64,000 nt of DNA from Typha latifolia (lineage: Eukaryota; Streptophyta; Magnoliopsida; Poales; Typhaceae): NCBI GenBank assembly GCA_019914945.1, contig CM034099.1:22222704-22286703 (forward strand). Reading direction: 5' to 3'. The notes under the pieces are model-generated. The model did no database searches. It had not been told where the DNA came from and was given only the letters and a program-made list of their open reading frames with translations. Made by a program: the position numbers and the translations under genes. Shown piece by piece: positions 62,601 to 64,000 of the stretch (its first letter is position 1; each line of letters opens with the position of its first letter).

Positions 62601-63915
62601 AGATAATTAATTCTATTAGTTCGCTAATCTTACGTATGGCATTACTTGCGTGAATTAATAGGATTAACACCGCGTGAGGAGGATTTTGGGATTCCGGAAG
62701 AGCCAGCTAGCTGACGAGATTTAGCATACTGTGGAAACCCCCTAGGCGAGTAAAGTTTATACAAATCTAGAATAAATATAATTACAATCATTATACCTGT
62801 CATAACACTGTAGGAAATGTCGGTATTAATATATGCATTTAGTGTACCACGTTATATTTTTACATATGCAGTTATTGATATTTTGCTCATCATGATATTA
62901 TGAGATTGTTAATGTAGCATAAGCATTAGTGTGATGATGCTCTACATATATCCTGTATGATATACCCTTGCATATATATCTGTTGTGAATATAGAATGTA
63001 ACGATCATGATGACTATGACATGTTTTATACACCCATAGACACTGCACCACTTCCACCTATCATTAGTAGTCGGGTTCTGACTAGGCAGCACCCTTACTT
63101 ACTCAGCCCAGGGTTAAGGGTAGAGTGTATTTTATATGACTATACTATTAGCGGCCTACACCTGAGGTCGGGAGCCTATGTGGCATTCAGGTAGTTATAC
63201 TGCATAGTCAGGACTAGATTATGATGATAGAAGAATATGATTGTGAGACGGGGATATAACTCTAGCGTTACCCGATGACGCAGGGTTAAGGCATAGTTAT
63301 GTGATGGATGATTGTTTCTTGAGAGTATTTATCCTGTATGGTGAATAGCTCGGTGAGCGATGATAAGTATGATTAATGCTTTGGTAGGCATGAGATAACT
63401 AAACTACTCTTTTATTGCTATACATAACATGTGAACACTATGATTGAGATGTGTACGAATAAGAGATTGTATCAAGCTTTATATCTGTGTGGACTTATCT
63501 TGATACGTTAGGAACTAGCATGTTCCAGGATAGTGACTAGTAATCTTTATCGATTGCATGGATTTAGTAACTCATGTTAAGTCATTTCAATAAGCATATT
63601 GTTATTGCTAACAAACATAGGCAAAACACTGTGTTTGGCACATACTGTGTTGATAGGCCACCTGCATGGGATCCTTAGTGGCACTTTGTCAATTTCTATC
63701 TATTTTAATCCATGATGACTGCACTATAGAAGGAATGGTAGTACAAAAGTTACTAAAACATCCAAAATTATGCATTCTTGCATGTCTATACTCAAGAATG
63801 AATGGTAGCATGAACTTTACCTGGAGACATCCCAAAGTCATACATTCTAGCAAGAATTTTCTTCTGAAGAGAAAGTTGATCATCAAGCCAGCTTTGAGGA
63901 AGTGGTCCACCCCAT
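44776..63915 (-). CDS. NAGLU: Alpha-N-acetylglucosaminidase (NAGLU, GH89), C-terminal 14 exons; 5' part off the right edge
   Basis: Exons: 63821-63915, 61133-61214, 59797-59903, 58302-58332, 55328-55445, 54549-54596, 52821-52930, 52612-52714, 51740-51838, 50448-50558, 45758-46002, 45311-45548, 45141-45219, 44776-45071, giving about 586 residues plus stop. GH89 landmarks in order: [55 protein letters not shown] (the Glu of DEN aligns with the human catalytic E316), [34 protein letters not shown] (MEG Glu aligns with catalytic E446), [40 protein letters not shown], and [10 protein letters not shown]. It should hydrolyse terminal alpha-GlcNAc in a vacuole-like compartment. The Arabidopsis homologue is needed in reproductive development. 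Both catalytic Glu residues are present. All introns are GT-AG except the one after 52821, which starts GA. Introns are large and host several transposons. Confidence 0.93.
46110..46132. repeat. (GCAC)n-like tetranucleotide repeat
   Basis: GCACGCACGCACGCATGCAC repeat in the NAGLU intron between the exons at 45758-46002 and 50448-50558. A simple repeat. Confidence 0.8.
46846..49845. mobile_element. Mutator-like element F (GTGCC family), 3,000 bp including a nested LTR
   Basis: Flanked by an exact 9-bp direct repeat ATAAAAAGT (46837-46845 and 49846-49854) inside the large NAGLU intron. The left end reads AAGGATGGCAGTGCCGG. The right end on its complementary strand reads CAATGATGGCCATGCC, followed by GTGCCAGTGCACG. 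These ends belong to the same group as copies A-C. The middle is occupied by a solo LTR (47419-49710). Removing it and one 5-bp repeat leaves a 703-bp element, close to its relatives in size. No transposase ORF. Confidence 0.8.
47419..49710 (+). mobile_element. Solo LTR, 2,292 bp, nested in Mutator-like element F
   Basis: The sequence starts TGTCAGAATC and ends GGGTCGTGACA, so the termini are TGTCA...TGACA inverted pairs. It is flanked by the 5-bp direct repeat TATTT (47414-47418 and 49711-49715). These are the marks of an LTR retrotransposon insertion reduced to one LTR. Internally there are a TATA-like CTATAAAT (47577-47584), a CT-rich leader, a (GA)n tract near 47990-48019, a cluster of GGGTTCGGG/AGCCCAA motifs (48120-48400), and a segment with repeated GTGACT. 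No protein domains. The length suggests a Ty3-type element, which is inference. Confidence 0.8.
53004..53846. mobile_element. Mutator-like element D (TATCGGCC-motif family), 843 bp
   Basis: Flanked by an exact direct repeat GGTGAAAGC (52995-53003 and 53847-53855; identity extends to 11 bp), in the NAGLU intron between the exons at 52821-52930 and 54549-54596. The left end reads AAGGTTCCAAAAATCGG. The right end on the other strand reads CAAGGATTCGAGTTTCGG. Both ends carry clusters of GATCGG/TATCGGCCG motifs. The centre is AT-rich, followed by a polypyrimidine block (53221-53643) and a GC-rich segment. No coding capacity. Confidence 0.78.
53221..53643. repeat. Long polypyrimidine (CT-rich) tract with higher-order repeats
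   Basis: About 420 bp of almost only C and T on the plus strand inside element D. A unit starting AATCTTTC(C/A)TTCTCC recurs at 53342, 53399 and 53518, giving a period of about 119 bp between the last two. Such tracts can adopt triplex structures. A long ORF in it (53456-53644) is an artefact of the repeat. Confidence 0.85.
56151..57840 (+). mobile_element. Ty1/copia-type LTR remnant with primer binding site, interrupted by copy C
   Basis: In the NAGLU intron between 55445 and 58302. The end of the LTR is recognisable: TTACGAGGAAGATATTTCC, GTAAAAATCGGTGTGTG and a terminal CA at 57762, followed by ATTGATATCAGAGC (57763-57776). This matches the primer binding site complementary to initiator methionine tRNA (TGGTATCAGAGC). 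A second TATCAGAGC follows near 57806. The left end is put at TGTTCAAAGG (56151) because this side continues across the transposon C insertion, but that border is approximate. No intact gag or pol. Confidence 0.6.
56182..56822. mobile_element. Mutator-like element, copy C: two left halves head to head
   Basis: Flanked by near-identical 9-mers ACTTCAAAC (56173-56181) and GTTTCAAAC (56823-56831). The left part 56182-56308 reads GATGGCCGTGCCGG, then TCGGGTGCCCTAG and a (GA)n run. The right part 56553-56822 on the complementary strand reads CGATGGTCGTGCCACAGG, GGCACGTGCC, TAAGAGAATGAGAGAAAAAT, GTGCCCTAG, (GA)n and GGTTAAAAACTTC. Both halves thus equal the left half of copy B, in opposite orientation, separated by 244 bp of unrelated DNA. 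The arms form a large inverted repeat. Confidence 0.68.
61943..63660 (+). mobile_element. Probable LTR-retrotransposon-derived non-coding insertion
   Basis: In the NAGLU intron between 61214 and 63821. It starts TGCAACACCCCCAATTTATT, like the TGTAACACCCC start of many plant LTRs, preceded by ATTAA. Then come a CT-rich leader, GC-rich DNA (62140-62340), a TTGGGTTAGG/CCTAACCCAA palindromic cluster (62399-62425) and unusual low-AT segments with no ORF of a known family. I could not locate the right border or a matching target duplication, so extent and class are uncertain. Confidence 0.4.
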
Positions 63916-64000
63916 CTGTGATAAACCATCTTATGTATTAAGTACGAAAATAAAAGGTACATGTACTAGGATAAATAAACTGAATAAAATGAAAAAATTA

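Noticed and set aside
1..64000. tRNA, rRNA, CRISPR array or bacterial operon
   Set aside because: No cloverleaf, rRNA-like or spacer-repeat pattern was seen; the sequence behaves as plant nuclear genes with introns throughout.

Overview
The window is nuclear DNA of a flowering plant. The evidence is long AT-rich introns with GT-AG borders, many small phase-matched exons, plant-type protein families and intronic transposons. Protein style and repeats suggest a monocot, perhaps a palm, but I cannot confirm the species. No bacterial, organellar, tRNA, rRNA or CRISPR features were seen.

Seven protein-coding genes can be modelled. From left to right: (1) a TAF1A-like RNA polymerase I factor subunit on the minus strand (3879 down to 192, running off the left edge). 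(2) Divergent from it, an 18-exon plastid-type FAD-dependent oxidoreductase of the lycopene-cyclase/geranylgeranyl-reductase-like fold (plus, 5179-20105, 591 aa). (3) An O-fucosyltransferase-like protein (minus, 26850-21541, 501 aa). (4) A second, distant O-fucosyltransferase-like protein (minus, 37931-29965, 641 aa). (5) An NRT1/PTR family (NPF5-type) transporter (plus, 40518-42996, 528 aa). (6) A 72-aa basic plant protein (minus, 43853-43635). (7) The C-terminal 14 exons of a plant alpha-N-acetylglucosaminidase (minus, 63915-44776, continuing past the right edge). The genes are not an operon. The two glycosyltransferases, and possibly the glycosidase, act on glycans, but their adjacency is probably incidental.

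The most notable content lies in the introns. Several non-autonomous insertions are probably Mutator-like. Each has ends built from clustered copies of a short GC-rich palindromic motif (GTGCCGGCAC-type or TATCGGCC-type) and often a (GA/CT)n core. Exact 9-bp target duplications are visible for three of them (9497-9910, 46846-49845, 53004-53846) and a near-exact one for a fourth (56182-56822). The copies at 1197-1570 and 9497-9910 carry the same core in opposite orientations between flanks of the same orientation. The 46846-49845 element is split by a complete 2,292-bp solo LTR with its own 5-bp target duplication. The 56182-56822 element sits in a Ty1/copia-type LTR remnant whose primer binding site is still readable.

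All modelled genes keep open, phase-consistent exons despite this load. One intron of the N-acetylglucosaminidase gene begins with GA instead of GT (52820-52819). This is the clearest single-base anomaly in the window.
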